Below, piece by piece: positions 43,187-52,115 of a stretch of DNA of 64,000 nucleotides; within the stretch, counting starts at the first letter, position 1; every line of letters begins with the position of its first letter. The stretch covers positions 1 to 64,000 of the forward strand of contig NZ_JBGGWA010000007.1 in NCBI RefSeq assembly GCF_041321145.1. Reading direction: 5' to 3'. The notes below the pieces were generated by a model that searched no databases, was not told the origin of the DNA, and was given only the letters and a program-made list of their open reading frames with translations. Made by a program: the position numbers and the translations under genes. Origin of the DNA: Paraburkholderia sp041321145. Lineage in GTDB: Bacteria; Pseudomonadota; Gammaproteobacteria; Burkholderiales; Burkholderiaceae.

Positions 43187-44674
43187 ATGAGTTTCGTTAT
43201 CACCGGAAATGAAATCTCTTTGATGCGCGTATCTATTTCTCTCGATTGCCATGCTGAATGTGCGAATCTACTGATGGAGCGATGTAGCAATTTATTTGAA
43301 AATAGGTTGCGATTTATTTTTGAGCAGATTGCCAGCAACGCCCGGCAAAAATATCGTTTGCCAAAGGTAATAGCCCAGCTAGTTGTCGATCTGGGGGAAA
43401 TACCGCTGGCCGAGTTCGAGGTCCAATTTTGCCAGCGTATTGCTAATCAACTGGCGCTGGAGCTGGAGAAATATCGGGCCGTTTCCACGGAACAGTTATC
43501 AGATCAATTCAAAGTCGATGCCGCGGTAAGTACCACGTTGCCGCCGTCCAGTACTGGTGAAAAGATCGACAACGCCGCCGCGTTCCGCCGCTACTTGCAA
43601 CACGGTTATTGGCCGTGGCCAGAAGCCTGGTTGAGCGGAGGCGGCGTTGATGCATGGTTGATGACTCAGCGTAAAGATGAACCTGATCTATGGGAGGCCC
43701 TGATTGCCCGCGCCGGCATTTCTCCACAGGCGCGACGCCGGCTATGGCGGCTGCTGGCGCCAGATACATTGCGTCACTGGCTGGATATAGCCGAGCCGCT
43801 AACGCAGCATGCACTGTTGCTCGGCGCCTTGCGTTATTTTCAGCGGAATCCTCAGCAAAGCCTGTCCCTGCCCGCAGTCGAGGCGGAGGTGTTGGTGATG
43901 CCGGTAAGGGGTAACGAGGAACTTCTGACATGTTTGTTTTCCACCAGGTGTACGCCGCGCCTAATTCCGTGGCTAAAGGCGCTCTGGCGGCATCCACCGC
44001 TGCGTGCCTGGCTGGAAAATCACCTGCCTGCTGAGCACGTGGAGAAAGTGCAACTGGCGTTGGCGGAATCAGGACTGCCCGACGACACAGCGGCACCCAA
44101 TACGGCGCAGAAGCGTGCCTCCATCGAACCACAAGAGGCGGCGCCGGACTTAACGACAATATCCGTCAGTAATGCCGGCTTGATTCTGCTGTGGCCATTA
44201 CTCCCGGATCTTTTTACCCGTCTAGGGTTATGGGAAAAGGACCGGTTCATTGATGCACAAGCCCAGCTCAACGCCGCAAGCTGGCTGGATGCCGCCGTCT
44301 GGGCCGACGATTGCGCACGGGAGTGGCGGATGCCGCTCACCAAGTGGTTGTGCGGGTTACCGCTGGACGCCGAAGTGGCATGGCAAACGCCAGATGAAGC
44401 TGCGAACGAGCAACTGCAGCAGTGGCTCGCGATGCTGGCCAAACAGCTACCGGCGTGGCGCACATTAGGAATGCAGGATATCCGCACGCTCTTTCTTCAA
44501 CGGCCCGGTCGTCTGGAATTTGGCGACGACGCAGTGACATTAACCGTACAGCCCGAGCCGTTCGACATTCTGCTGCGCGACTGGCCGTGGCCACTCGATA
44601 CGCTCATGCTGCCCTGGCTGGAGCAGCCGCTTTCGATTCAATGGTCGTCACTGCCGGCGCAGGGCATGTACTAG
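43187..44674 (+). CDS. eCIS tape-measure protein (Afp14-like)
   Basis: 495 aa. Contractile injection system tape-measure family: N-terminal RVSISLDCHAECANLLMERCSNLFENRL, and the conserved SNAGLILLWPLLPDLFTRLGLWEKDRFIDAQAQLNAASWL block near 330-370, plus EWRMPLTKWLCGLPL. It is mostly helical and sets sheath and tube length. Size is typical, implying a particle of ordinary Afp/PVC-like length. The start lacks a strong ribosome site. Confidence 0.85.
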   Translation: MSFVITGNEISLMRVSISLDCHAECANLLMERCSNLFENRLRFIFEQIASNARQKYRLPKVIAQLVVDLGEIPLAEFEVQFCQRIANQLALELEKYRAVSTEQLSDQFKVDAAVSTTLPPSSTGEKIDNAAAFRRYLQHGYWPWPEAWLSGGGVDAWLMTQRKDEPDLWEALIARAGISPQARRRLWRLLAPDTLRHWLDIAEPLTQHALLLGALRYFQRNPQQSLSLPAVEAEVLVMPVRGNEELLTCLFSTRCTPRLIPWLKALWRHPPLRAWLENHLPAEHVEKVQLALAESGLPDDTAAPNTAQKRASIEPQEAAPDLTTISVSNAGLILLWPLLPDLFTRLGLWEKDRFIDAQAQLNAASWLDAAVWADDCAREWRMPLTKWLCGLPLDAEVAWQTPDEAANEQLQQWLAMLAKQLPAWRTLGMQDIRTLFLQRPGRLEFGDDAVTLTVQPEPFDILLRDWPWPLDTLMLPWLEQPLSIQWSSLPAQGMY

Positions 44675-44716
44675 CCGATTGTCACGTCATCCTAATTGAT
44701 GTAGGGGAATAGCTTC

Positions 44717-46831
44717 ATGAAAAATATGGATCGTGTCGATGACGCGCGGAGGGTGATCCCTGATGGCAGCGAACACTACCGCCGCGCAATGCGCCATATT
44801 GAGCGCATCGACTTGCTATTGCAGCAACACTATCACCGGCAGAGCAGAAGCCATGTTCTCGATGATTTTCTATTGCCCGAGGACGAGGTCGAAGCGCATC
44901 TGAACCAACCGCAGGGCGCACCCGCCTGGGTGATGCGTGAGCAGCGGGCTCAGTCGGGTTTGGCGAACGCCCGGGCCTTTGCATCAGAAGAAGATCACCT
45001 TTGCCAGTTGATTAGACGCTTCGATTTGACGGATTTCGAGGGCGACGTGTTGCTGCTTGGCGTGTTGCCCTATTTCGATAGTCGCTACCACGCCCTCTTT
45101 TCTGCTGTGCTCGGAGACAAACAAAGAAAACTCCCTACTTTTGAGCTCGCGCTGACGTTGTTCTGCGACTCGTCGAGCGAAAGAAATGCTCACCGGGCCA
45201 GCTTCCTGCCGCAGTCACCGTTGCTTGCCAGTCGTCTACTCAGATTGCTGGACGGCGGTGCGTCGGGCGGTGAAAGCTGGAGCCAGAAAGCCTTTATCAC
45301 GGCAAGGGAGGTGTTTCACTATTTGCTGGGTAACGAGTATCTGTCGCCTGAGCTAAGCGCCTGTGCCAAAGTCATGACGGTCCAGGGAACCCGTGATGAG
45401 TCGGGTAACTTTGCACCATTCCTGGGCCGTTTGCGGGACATGCTGGTTTCGCCACAGGAAGATATTCGGCCGGTCGTCATGCTGCGCGGCAGGGAGGGCA
45501 GCGGCAGGGCCATGGCGGTTGCCCAGGTCGCTGAGGCAGCAGGGCGTACAACGATAGCCGTGGACATGGCGCGTTTGCCGGAAGAGGTGGCTGAAGCCCA
45601 TGAAGTCTTCGCTCAGGCGCTTCGCTATGCGCGGATGCGCTCGGCCTGCGTGGTATTGCGGAACTTCAGCGAATTGGCCGAGGCTCGCAAAGTATTGTTA
45701 GCCGAGCTTTCTCGCCAGCTCGCGCAGCCCGGGCTGGCGGTGGTCTGTCTGGTGGAACCTTTTTCGCCTCTAGTCTGGCTGGATCATATCCCGCAACTGG
45801 TGTTGGAGATGCCGGCGCGCAGTGTGGCGGAGAAAGCACATCTGCTAGGCGAATCGCTGGCGCCGCTGGGCGTGTCTGACATCGATGTCGTCGCGCTAAG
45901 TCGCTGTTTTCATTTCACGCCGGAAACGCTGCCTTCCGTGACCCAGGAAGCCGTATTTTACGGCCGTCTACGTGATGCGGACGATCGAGTCAATCAACAG
46001 GATCTTCGCAAGGCGCTGCGAATGCGTTCACAGCAGAATTTCGGCAAGCTGGCCCAGCGTGTCGAGCCGAAACGCAATCTTGACGATCTGGTTGTGTCAG
46101 ATGAATTGCGTCAGCAACTCAAGGAAATCATGCTGGCTTTCGAGTATCGCGAGCGTATTTTAAACAAGGGCTTTGCGGACAAAGTGGGCTACGGCACCGG
46201 TATCAGCGCATTGTTTTATGGGCCGTCCGGCACCGGAAAAACCATGGCGGCGGAGGTGTTGGCTGCACATCAGGGTGTCGACCTCGTCAAGGTCGATCTC
46301 TCTACCGTGGTCAACAAATACATCGGTGAAACCGAGAAAAATCTGTCGCGTATCTTCGATCTGGCGGAGGCTGATGCCGGGGTGCTGTTTTTCGACGAGG
46401 CGGATGCACTATTTGGCAAGCGTAGTGAAACCAAGGACGCGCAGGATCGCCACGCCAATATCGAAGTGTCCTATCTGCTGCAGCGGCTGGAAAACTATCC
46501 CGGACTGGTGATCCTTGCCACCAATAACCGCAGTCATCTGGACGACGCCTTCAGCCGCCGTTTTACTTTCATCACCCGGTTCTCCTTTCCTGATCTGGTG
46601 CTGCGCGAGCAGATGTGGCGTGCGATCTGGCCATCGGATATCCAGGTGGATCAGGGCGTCAATTTCAATGCCCTCGCCAGGCTTGCGGATATTACCGGTG
46701 CGAATATCCGCAACATCGCACTTTTATCAAGCTGGCTCGCGGCCGATCAATCTTGTGGAATCGTCAATGCGTCACATATCGAGCTCGCCATGAAGCGGGA
46801 GCTGGCCAAGATCGGCCGTCTGATCGTGTGA
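44717..46831 (+). CDS. eCIS AAA+ ATPase (Afp15-like)
   Basis: 704 aa. The C-terminal AAA+ domain has Walker A GPSGTGKT (502-509), Walker B VLFFDE (556-561) and arginine finger FSRRF (612-616). The N-terminal 400 residues hold a degenerate AAA-like domain (VVMLRGREGSGRAMAVAQVAEAAG). Catalytic residues are intact. In PVC the equivalent ATPase has been linked to assembly and effector loading, so an intact copy is notable in a locus without an adjacent cargo gene. ATG 44726 is an alternative start. Confidence 0.92.
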   Translation: MKNMDRVDDARRVIPDGSEHYRRAMRHIERIDLLLQQHYHRQSRSHVLDDFLLPEDEVEAHLNQPQGAPAWVMREQRAQSGLANARAFASEEDHLCQLIRRFDLTDFEGDVLLLGVLPYFDSRYHALFSAVLGDKQRKLPTFELALTLFCDSSSERNAHRASFLPQSPLLASRLLRLLDGGASGGESWSQKAFITAREVFHYLLGNEYLSPELSACAKVMTVQGTRDESGNFAPFLGRLRDMLVSPQEDIRPVVMLRGREGSGRAMAVAQVAEAAGRTTIAVDMARLPEEVAEAHEVFAQALRYARMRSACVVLRNFSELAEARKVLLAELSRQLAQPGLAVVCLVEPFSPLVWLDHIPQLVLEMPARSVAEKAHLLGESLAPLGVSDIDVVALSRCFHFTPETLPSVTQEAVFYGRLRDADDRVNQQDLRKALRMRSQQNFGKLAQRVEPKRNLDDLVVSDELRQQLKEIMLAFEYRERILNKGFADKVGYGTGISALFYGPSGTGKTMAAEVLAAHQGVDLVKVDLSTVVNKYIGETEKNLSRIFDLAEADAGVLFFDEADALFGKRSETKDAQDRHANIEVSYLLQRLENYPGLVILATNNRSHLDDAFSRRFTFITRFSFPDLVLREQMWRAIWPSDIQVDQGVNFNALARLADITGANIRNIALLSSWLAADQSCGIVNASHIELAMKRELAKIGRLIV

Positions 46832-46854
46832 TCAATTTTTTGGGGAAAACTTAA

Positions 46855-47487
46855 GTGGCCGCCACCTATCCATCTGATGTTGCCATCATTAACGTCAATA
46901 ACGCGCTCAACGAGGCGTTAACGAGTTATCTGTCGCCTGACGTCGCGATATCTTTTGAATTGCCGGATCTGGACAAGTTGCCCCCGGATCCCACGCTGAG
47001 CGTGTTTCTATACGAAATCCACGAGGACTTGCAGCTAAGGGCGGCACAAGCACGAGTGAGTGTGCGTGACCCTGACACCAATGCGGTCTCCATTCTCCCC
47101 GGCTGGGTTAATGTGAACTGCAACTACCTCATTACCTATTGGGATTCGTCTCAAGCCACTGGCGCGGTGGGGAGCCCGGGAAGCGCTCCGGACAATCAGG
47201 CAATCAAGATCATGAATCAGGTGGTCAACGCCGTGGTGAATAATCGAACGTTGCCTGGCATTCCTGGCGCCTACACGCGCATGATTCCTCCCAGAGATGA
47301 ATTGGGGAGCTTGGGCAATTTTTGGCAATCACTCGACAACAAGCCTCGCTTGTCTCTGTATATTTCGGTGACGGTCCCGATTACCCTGACCGATAAGAAG
47401 GATAGTGCTACAGGCGTCCTCGAGTCTGATGTGAATATGGAGCAAATCCTGCCAAATGGTGCGTCGCTGACAAAGGCAGCTTCGTGA
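46855..47487 (+). CDS. eCIS sheath/tube terminator cap, DUF4255 (Afp16-like)
   Basis: 210 aa from GTG 46855, with TTGGGGAAAA upstream. DUF4255/Pvc16-type: VAIINVNNALNEALTSYL, PPDPTLSVFLYEIHEDLQLRAA, VNCNYLITYWDSS, and RLSLYISVTVPITL. It caps the distal end of the particle once the tape measure is reached. It is the last eCIS gene. Afp and PVC loci continue with toxin genes here, but this one stops. No clear intrinsic terminator was found after it. Confidence 0.9.
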   Translation: MAATYPSDVAIINVNNALNEALTSYLSPDVAISFELPDLDKLPPDPTLSVFLYEIHEDLQLRAAQARVSVRDPDTNAVSILPGWVNVNCNYLITYWDSSQATGAVGSPGSAPDNQAIKIMNQVVNAVVNNRTLPGIPGAYTRMIPPRDELGSLGNFWQSLDNKPRLSLYISVTVPITLTDKKDSATGVLESDVNMEQILPNGASLTKAAS

Positions 47488-47628
47488 CTGGCAACGCGGA
47501 TAGAAAAATGTTCCCGTCACTCGGGTGGTGAGCCGGGTGAAACCAGAACGGGCTCGTGAAAAAAAAGCAGCTGGAATTCGCGGCATGCAGGATTAAATGC
47601 AGTTCGGGATGGCAGGCCGGACTGCTGA

Positions 47629-47943
47629 TTACCCGTCATTTTTGTTCCTGTCACGTGTTGACCGGGTTTGCACGCGCTGAATCAGCATGGCGGAAAAGGA
47701 CCGCATGCTGACCACGCGCCGCGTTTTTTCTACCTCCGCCGCGACATGTTCCGGCGGGTTCGGCTGCAAGGACCAGTAGAGCGCGAGCAGCCAGCCAAAG
47801 CCGGTCCAGCCGAGGCACGCATTGAAGAGTGCGAGCGTCAGCACGTCATGACGCTTGCGCCGGTCCGCGAGGATGCTCGGCAGAAAATACAGCGCCAGCG
47901 CGAGTACTGCGGCGATGGCCTGAACCACAACGTAGCCACCCAT
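47629..47943 (-). CDS. Superinfection immunity (Imm)-type small membrane protein
   Basis: 104 aa, with GGGAG 10 nt before ATG 47943. Two membrane helices: VVVQAIAAVLALALYFLPSILA, then FNACLGWTGFGWLLALYWSL with the conserved N..LGWT.iGW.. pattern of T4 Imm-like proteins, and a charged cytoplasmic tail. The T4 member blocks DNA entry of superinfecting phage; bacterial relatives are widespread and mostly untested. It is convergent with the eCIS cap gene, 141 bp away. A link to the injection system is unproven. Confidence 0.72.
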   Translation of the reverse strand: MGGYVVVQAIAAVLALALYFLPSILADRRKRHDVLTLALFNACLGWTGFGWLLALYWSLQPNPPEHVAAEVEKTRRVVSMRSFSAMLIQRVQTRSTRDRNKNDG

Positions 47944-48092
47944 GGACTCGCTCCCGGGATGCGATGTATGCCACGATTGTCGCGCGATTATTCAATTTGT
48001 GCAGTCTGAGCAGGCGGCGAGGGGTTCAGTCAATCTCGCATCAGGACTATCATGGACGTTTCGACTGAACAGAACCGCCACGGACCGCCACC

Positions 48093-49556
48093 ATGATCTC
48101 CGACGACACGACCCAGCAGACCAAGCGCATCAACCAGGACACGCTACGCGAATTCGTAGACCGTAAATGGAACGACGAGATCGTGCCCGCGCTCACGGAC
48201 TACATCGCGGTACCGGCCAAGAGTCCGGCGTTCGACCCCGAGTGGGTCAAGCACGGCTATCTCGAGCGCGTGATCACGGATGCGGCCCAATGGGCCGAAC
48301 AGCAACCCGTGCGAGGCCTGAAACTCGAAGTAATCCGCTTGCCGGGCCGCACACCGGTGATTTTCTTCGAAACGGCTGCGACGCGATCGGGCAGCGAAGA
48401 AACCATCGTGTTGTACGGCCACCTCGACAAGCAGCCTGAATTCGACGGCTGGCGCAACGACCTCGGGCCGTGGACGCCGAAGCTCGAAAACGACAAGCTG
48501 TATGGCCGCGGCGGCGCCGACGATGGCTATGCGATCTACGCGAGTCTCACGGCACTTGCCGCGCTGGACGCGCAAGGCATCGAGCGTCCGCGCTGCGTCG
48601 GCCTGATCGAAACCTGCGAGGAATCGGGCAGCTACGATCTGCTTCCGTATGTCGACGCGTTGCGCGAGCGGCTCGGCAAAGTCGGCCTCGTCGTATGCCT
48701 CGATTCGGGCGCGGGCAACTACGATCAACTGTGGCTCACCACCTCGCTGCGCGGGCTGGTGGCCGGCGATCTCGAAGTCCAGGTGCTCGACGAAGGTATT
48801 CACTCGGGCGGCTACGGTGGCATCGCGCCGTCGAGCTTCCGCATCATGCGACAACTGTTCGACCGGCTGGAGGACTCCGCCAACGGCACACTGCTGCCGA
48901 AGGGTTTCCACGTCACGATCCCGGCCGACCGTCTGCGCGAGACCGAAGCCACTGCCCAGATTCTCGGCGACGATGTCTGGAAGAAGCTCCCATGGTCCTG
49001 CGGGCAGGACGGCGGCCAGGTGCTGCCCACTACCACCGATCCGCAAGAGGCCTTGCTCAACTCGACGTGGCGTCCGTCGCTGTCGGTGACCGGCGCGGCC
49101 GGCTTGCCCGCGCTCGCCGACGCCGGCAACGTGCTGCGCCCGCGCACGGCGTTCAAGCTGTCGCTGCGTCTGCCGCCGCTGATCGAAGCGGAAAAGGCCG
49201 TTGCCGAACTGAAGGCGCTCCTCGAATTCGATCCACCGTACAACGCCAAGGTCACCTTCAAGCCGGACGCGGGCGCGGCGAGCGGCTGGAGCGCGCCCGA
49301 TCTCGCACCGTGGCTCGCCACCGCGCTCAATGACGCTTCACGCGCCCACTACGGCGCGGACGTTGCCTACATGGGGCAGGGCGGCACGATCCCGCTGATG
49401 AACGTGCTGAAGTCGGGCTTTCCGAAGTCGCAGTTCATGGTGTGCGGCGTACTCGGGCCGAAGTCGAATGCGCACGGGCCGAACGAGTTCCTGCACGTGC
49501 CGTATGGCAAGAAGCTGACGGCGGCCGTTGCCGAAGTAATCGCCGCCGCGCCTTGA
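48093..49556 (+). CDS. M20-family metallopeptidase (dipeptidase-like)
   Basis: 487 aa. Di-zinc peptidase ligands are visible: His and Asp in YGHLDKQPEF, bridging Asp in YGRGGADDGYA, catalytic Glu and ligand Glu in ETCEESGS, Asp in CLDSGAG, and the late His in NAHGPNEFLHV. The lid or dimerisation domain lies between about 215 and 330. There is no signal peptide, so it is likely a cytoplasmic dipeptidase or aminoacylase. It starts without a strong ribosome site. It is followed after 51 bp by a dehydrogenase gene on the same strand. Confidence 0.87.
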   Translation: MISDDTTQQTKRINQDTLREFVDRKWNDEIVPALTDYIAVPAKSPAFDPEWVKHGYLERVITDAAQWAEQQPVRGLKLEVIRLPGRTPVIFFETAATRSGSEETIVLYGHLDKQPEFDGWRNDLGPWTPKLENDKLYGRGGADDGYAIYASLTALAALDAQGIERPRCVGLIETCEESGSYDLLPYVDALRERLGKVGLVVCLDSGAGNYDQLWLTTSLRGLVAGDLEVQVLDEGIHSGGYGGIAPSSFRIMRQLFDRLEDSANGTLLPKGFHVTIPADRLRETEATAQILGDDVWKKLPWSCGQDGGQVLPTTTDPQEALLNSTWRPSLSVTGAAGLPALADAGNVLRPRTAFKLSLRLPPLIEAEKAVAELKALLEFDPPYNAKVTFKPDAGAASGWSAPDLAPWLATALNDASRAHYGADVAYMGQGGTIPLMNVLKSGFPKSQFMVCGVLGPKSNAHGPNEFLHVPYGKKLTAAVAEVIAAAP

Positions 49557-49607
49557 TCTGGGCTTGAGCGTTTCGTCTTGATCTTCCCCATCACGCCGAC
49601 ACTGTAA

Positions 49608-50711
49608 ATGACCGATAAGCAGACTGCTCAACCCGCCGCCCTCCGGATTCCGGCCGATCAACTGCGCGCCTACGTACGGGCGATCTGGGAGCAGGCGGGC
49701 AGCACGCCGCGCGAAGCGGAACTGGTGGCGGATCATCTGGTGGCGGCGAATCTGACCGGTCACGATTCGCATGGCGTGGGGATGATTCCGCGCTATGCCG
49801 CGTCGTTGGCCGACGCCCAATTGCAACTGAACCTGCACGCGCAAGTCGTGAAGGACGCGGGCGCCGTCCTTACCGTCGAAGGCGGCAGGGGCTTCGGCCA
49901 GGTCGTCGCATTCGAGGCCATGGAGCAGGGGATCGAGCGCGCCCAACGCCTCGGCATCTGCGCGGTCGGCTTGCGCAGCGCACACCACATCGGGCGAATC
50001 GGCCACTGGGCCGAGCAATGTGCGCGCGCCGGGCTGGTGTCGTTCCATTTCGTCAACGTGGCGGGCGATCCGCTCGTGGCGCCGTTCGGCGGCGCGGACC
50101 GCCGCATCGGCACGAATCCGTTTTGCGCGGCGTATCCGCGGCCCGGCAAGCCGCCCCTCGTGCTCGACTTCGCGACTAGCACGGTTGCGTATGGCAAGAC
50201 GCGGGTCGCCTATAACCAGGGCAAGCATGTGCCGCCTGGCGCGCTGATCGATCACGAGGGTTTTCCCACCCTCGAACCCAAGGTCATGCACGAAGAACCG
50301 TTTGGTTCGCTGACACCCTTCGGCGGTTACAAGGGTTTTGGGCTCGCGGCGATGTGCGAGATTTTCGCGGGCGCGCTCTCGGGCGGCTTTACCACGCACA
50401 CCGGCACGCTGGGTACCACCAATGCGATCATCAACTGCATGCTTTCTGTCATCATCGATCCCGCTGCGTTTGACGCACCCGATGCGCAAGCCGAAGCCGA
50501 TGCGTTCATCGACTGGGTGAAGGCCTCGCCGCTCGTGGCCGGTGCCGATCCTATCTATGAGCCCGGCGAACCTGAGCGCATGACGCGTACGCAACGCGAG
50601 GCCGAGGGCATTCCGGTCGACGCCGCCACCTGGGCGCAGATTCACGCGGCGGCGCTGGCCGTCGGCATGAGCGCGGAGCAGGCTCGGCGGTGGTCCGCGC
50701 GGTTGCAGTGA
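49608..50711 (+). CDS. YbiC/HcxB-like hydroxycarboxylate dehydrogenase (Ldh2 family)
   Basis: 367 aa. Malate/L-lactate/ureidoglycolate dehydrogenase type 2 family: LTGHDSHGVGMIPRY, SAHHIGRIGHWAEQCARAGLVSFHFVNVAG, GTNPFCAAYPRPGKPPLVLDFATS, and YKGFGLAAMCEIFAGALSGG. It resembles E. coli YbiC (HcxB) along its whole length. It is a cytoplasmic NAD(P)-linked oxidoreductase of 2-hydroxy acids. The same family includes DpkA Delta1-pyrroline-2-carboxylate reductases, so the substrate is open. It is probably cotranscribed with the M20 gene. Confidence 0.82.
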   Translation: MTDKQTAQPAALRIPADQLRAYVRAIWEQAGSTPREAELVADHLVAANLTGHDSHGVGMIPRYAASLADAQLQLNLHAQVVKDAGAVLTVEGGRGFGQVVAFEAMEQGIERAQRLGICAVGLRSAHHIGRIGHWAEQCARAGLVSFHFVNVAGDPLVAPFGGADRRIGTNPFCAAYPRPGKPPLVLDFATSTVAYGKTRVAYNQGKHVPPGALIDHEGFPTLEPKVMHEEPFGSLTPFGGYKGFGLAAMCEIFAGALSGGFTTHTGTLGTTNAIINCMLSVIIDPAAFDAPDAQAEADAFIDWVKASPLVAGADPIYEPGEPERMTRTQREAEGIPVDAATWAQIHAAALAVGMSAEQARRWSARLQ

Positions 50712-51128
50712 CGTCGCTTGCGGATCGGCGGGCGTGGGCCGCCGGCGTTTGAATCTGCGAAGTGCATATTCCGTCTGCTAGCCCACCAATAAAAAAACAA
50801 ATGTCCGCAAGCCATATTTTCGATTGCATTACCTAATTGAAGACTATTTCTTCTCTTTCGGATGCGGCAGGAAATTCAAACTTTGTTCGTGCGCTAATTT
50901 ATTGCGGACGGCACGTATTGGAGGGGTAATTCCGCCGATCTTCGGGACGCAAGCGTTTGCGTCCGCGCCTTGGCTGGCCTCACCTTTGACCTCCTGCCAG
51001 AGCGCCGCCTGGGCGGCACTCCGCGCGTCTTGCATTCATCTGTTGGTTACCCCGCTCCCATCTGTTTCCGGTCTGCTTTAGGCTCGCACTGCAAGGCCAG
51101 TGTTTAACACCTTAAAAGGACCGTTCAA
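50712..51128. promoter_or_regulatory. 417-bp upstream region of rpfF
   Basis: No gene is supported here. An 8-bp perfect hairpin GGACGCAA-GCGT-TTGCGTCC lies at 50945-50964. The sequence is AT-rich around 50790-50900 and contains the likely rpfF promoter; AAAAGGA precedes the rpfF start. Terminator function for the dehydrogenase gene is possible, but there is no U-tract. Confidence 0.45.
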
Positions 51129-52016
51129 ATGAATCTGCATAACCACCCCGCCTGCCGCCCGTTCCTCGAAGCCGGCAATTTGTCGCAAGTCTCCGCTTAC
51201 TACGAAGAAGGCCGCAACATTATGTGGATGATGCTGCGGGCGCAGCCGCGTCCCTGTTTCAATCTCGAACTGGTGCACGACATTCTGGGTCTCGCGCAGG
51301 CAGCACGAGAGTCCGGCCTGCCGATCGACTTCTGGGTGACCGGCTCGTTGATTCCGACCATGTTCAACGTCGGAGGCGACCTCGATTTCTTCGCGGACAC
51401 GATCCGCTCGGGCAAGCGTCAGGCATTGACGGCATACGCGCGAGCCTGCGTCGATTGTGTGCATGCAGCGTCGCGCGGCTTCGATACGGGGGCGATTTCG
51501 ATCGCGATGGTGGAGGGCACGGCGCTTGGAGGCGGGTTCGAGGCAGCGCTCGCGCACCATTTCCTGCTGGCGCAGAACGACGCGCGCATGGGTTTTCCGG
51601 AGATCGCGTTCAATCTGTTCCCGGGCATGGGGGGGTATTCGCTGGTCGCGCGCAAGGCGGGCATGCGTCTGGCCGAGGAGTTGATCGGCATGGGCGAATC
51701 GCACACGGCGGAGTGGCACTTCGGCAAGGGTCTGGTCGACCAGGTGTTCGAGCCAGGTGACGCCTACATGGCCACGCGTACCTTCATCGATACGCTCAAG
51801 CCGAAGATGAACGGGATCCGCGCGATGTTGCGGGCCCGCCAGCGCGTGCTGCAGGTCTCGCGTGCCGAGTTGATGGAAATTACCGAGGATTGGGTGGACG
51901 CTGCCTTTACGATCGAGGAGAAGGACCTCGCCTTCATGGAGCGGCTGGTGATGCTGCAAAACCGCCGTACTTCGAACCTGCGCCAGACGGTCTCCAGCGC
52001 GGCCAATTTCGCCTGA
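51129..52016 (+). CDS. rpfF: DSF-family signal synthase (bifunctional crotonase)
   Basis: 295 aa. Crotonase fold with the RpfF-specific residues: NIMWMMLRAQPRPCFNLEL at about 35-55, EGTALGGGFEAALAHHF with Glu138, and MGFPEIAFNLFPGMGGYSLVARK with Glu158. The two glutamates are 20 apart, as in RpfF (141 and 161). It dehydrates 3-hydroxydodecanoyl-ACP and releases cis-2-dodecenoic acid (BDSF), a diffusible signal. It faces rpfR with 99 bp between stops, the arrangement of Burkholderia cenocepacia. Confidence 0.92.
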   Translation: MNLHNHPACRPFLEAGNLSQVSAYYEEGRNIMWMMLRAQPRPCFNLELVHDILGLAQAARESGLPIDFWVTGSLIPTMFNVGGDLDFFADTIRSGKRQALTAYARACVDCVHAASRGFDTGAISIAMVEGTALGGGFEAALAHHFLLAQNDARMGFPEIAFNLFPGMGGYSLVARKAGMRLAEELIGMGESHTAEWHFGKGLVDQVFEPGDAYMATRTFIDTLKPKMNGIRAMLRARQRVLQVSRAELMEITEDWVDAAFTIEEKDLAFMERLVMLQNRRTSNLRQTVSSAANFA

Positions 52017-52055
52017 ATCGATCCGAGTTCCGACGACATCAGCCGCGACGGGCAC

Positions 52056-52078
52056 CCCCGAGGGAATTTCCTTCGGGG
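52056..52078. terminator. Bidirectional terminator hairpin between rpfF and rpfR
   Basis: A 10-bp stem (52056-52065 with 52069-52078, one G-T wobble, 3-nt loop) lies in the 99-bp gap of the convergent pair. A related CCTTCGGG motif recurs 22 nt on, probably a second hairpin. There is no T-tract. Confidence 0.55.
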
Positions 52079-52115
52079 CGCCCCCCAAGGGGACTTCCTT
52101 CGGGCGCGCGGAAGC

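Noticed and set aside
27824..47487. Tailed prophage or R-type tailocin
   Set aside because: No capsid, terminase, portal, integrase, lysis or phage repressor genes, and the Afp15-type ATPase and Afp16-type cap are not part of ordinary tailocins.
47500..47570. Intrinsic terminator after the Afp16-like gene
   Set aside because: Only a weak GAGCC/GGCTC pairing with a long loop; the following run is A, not T, on the coding strand.
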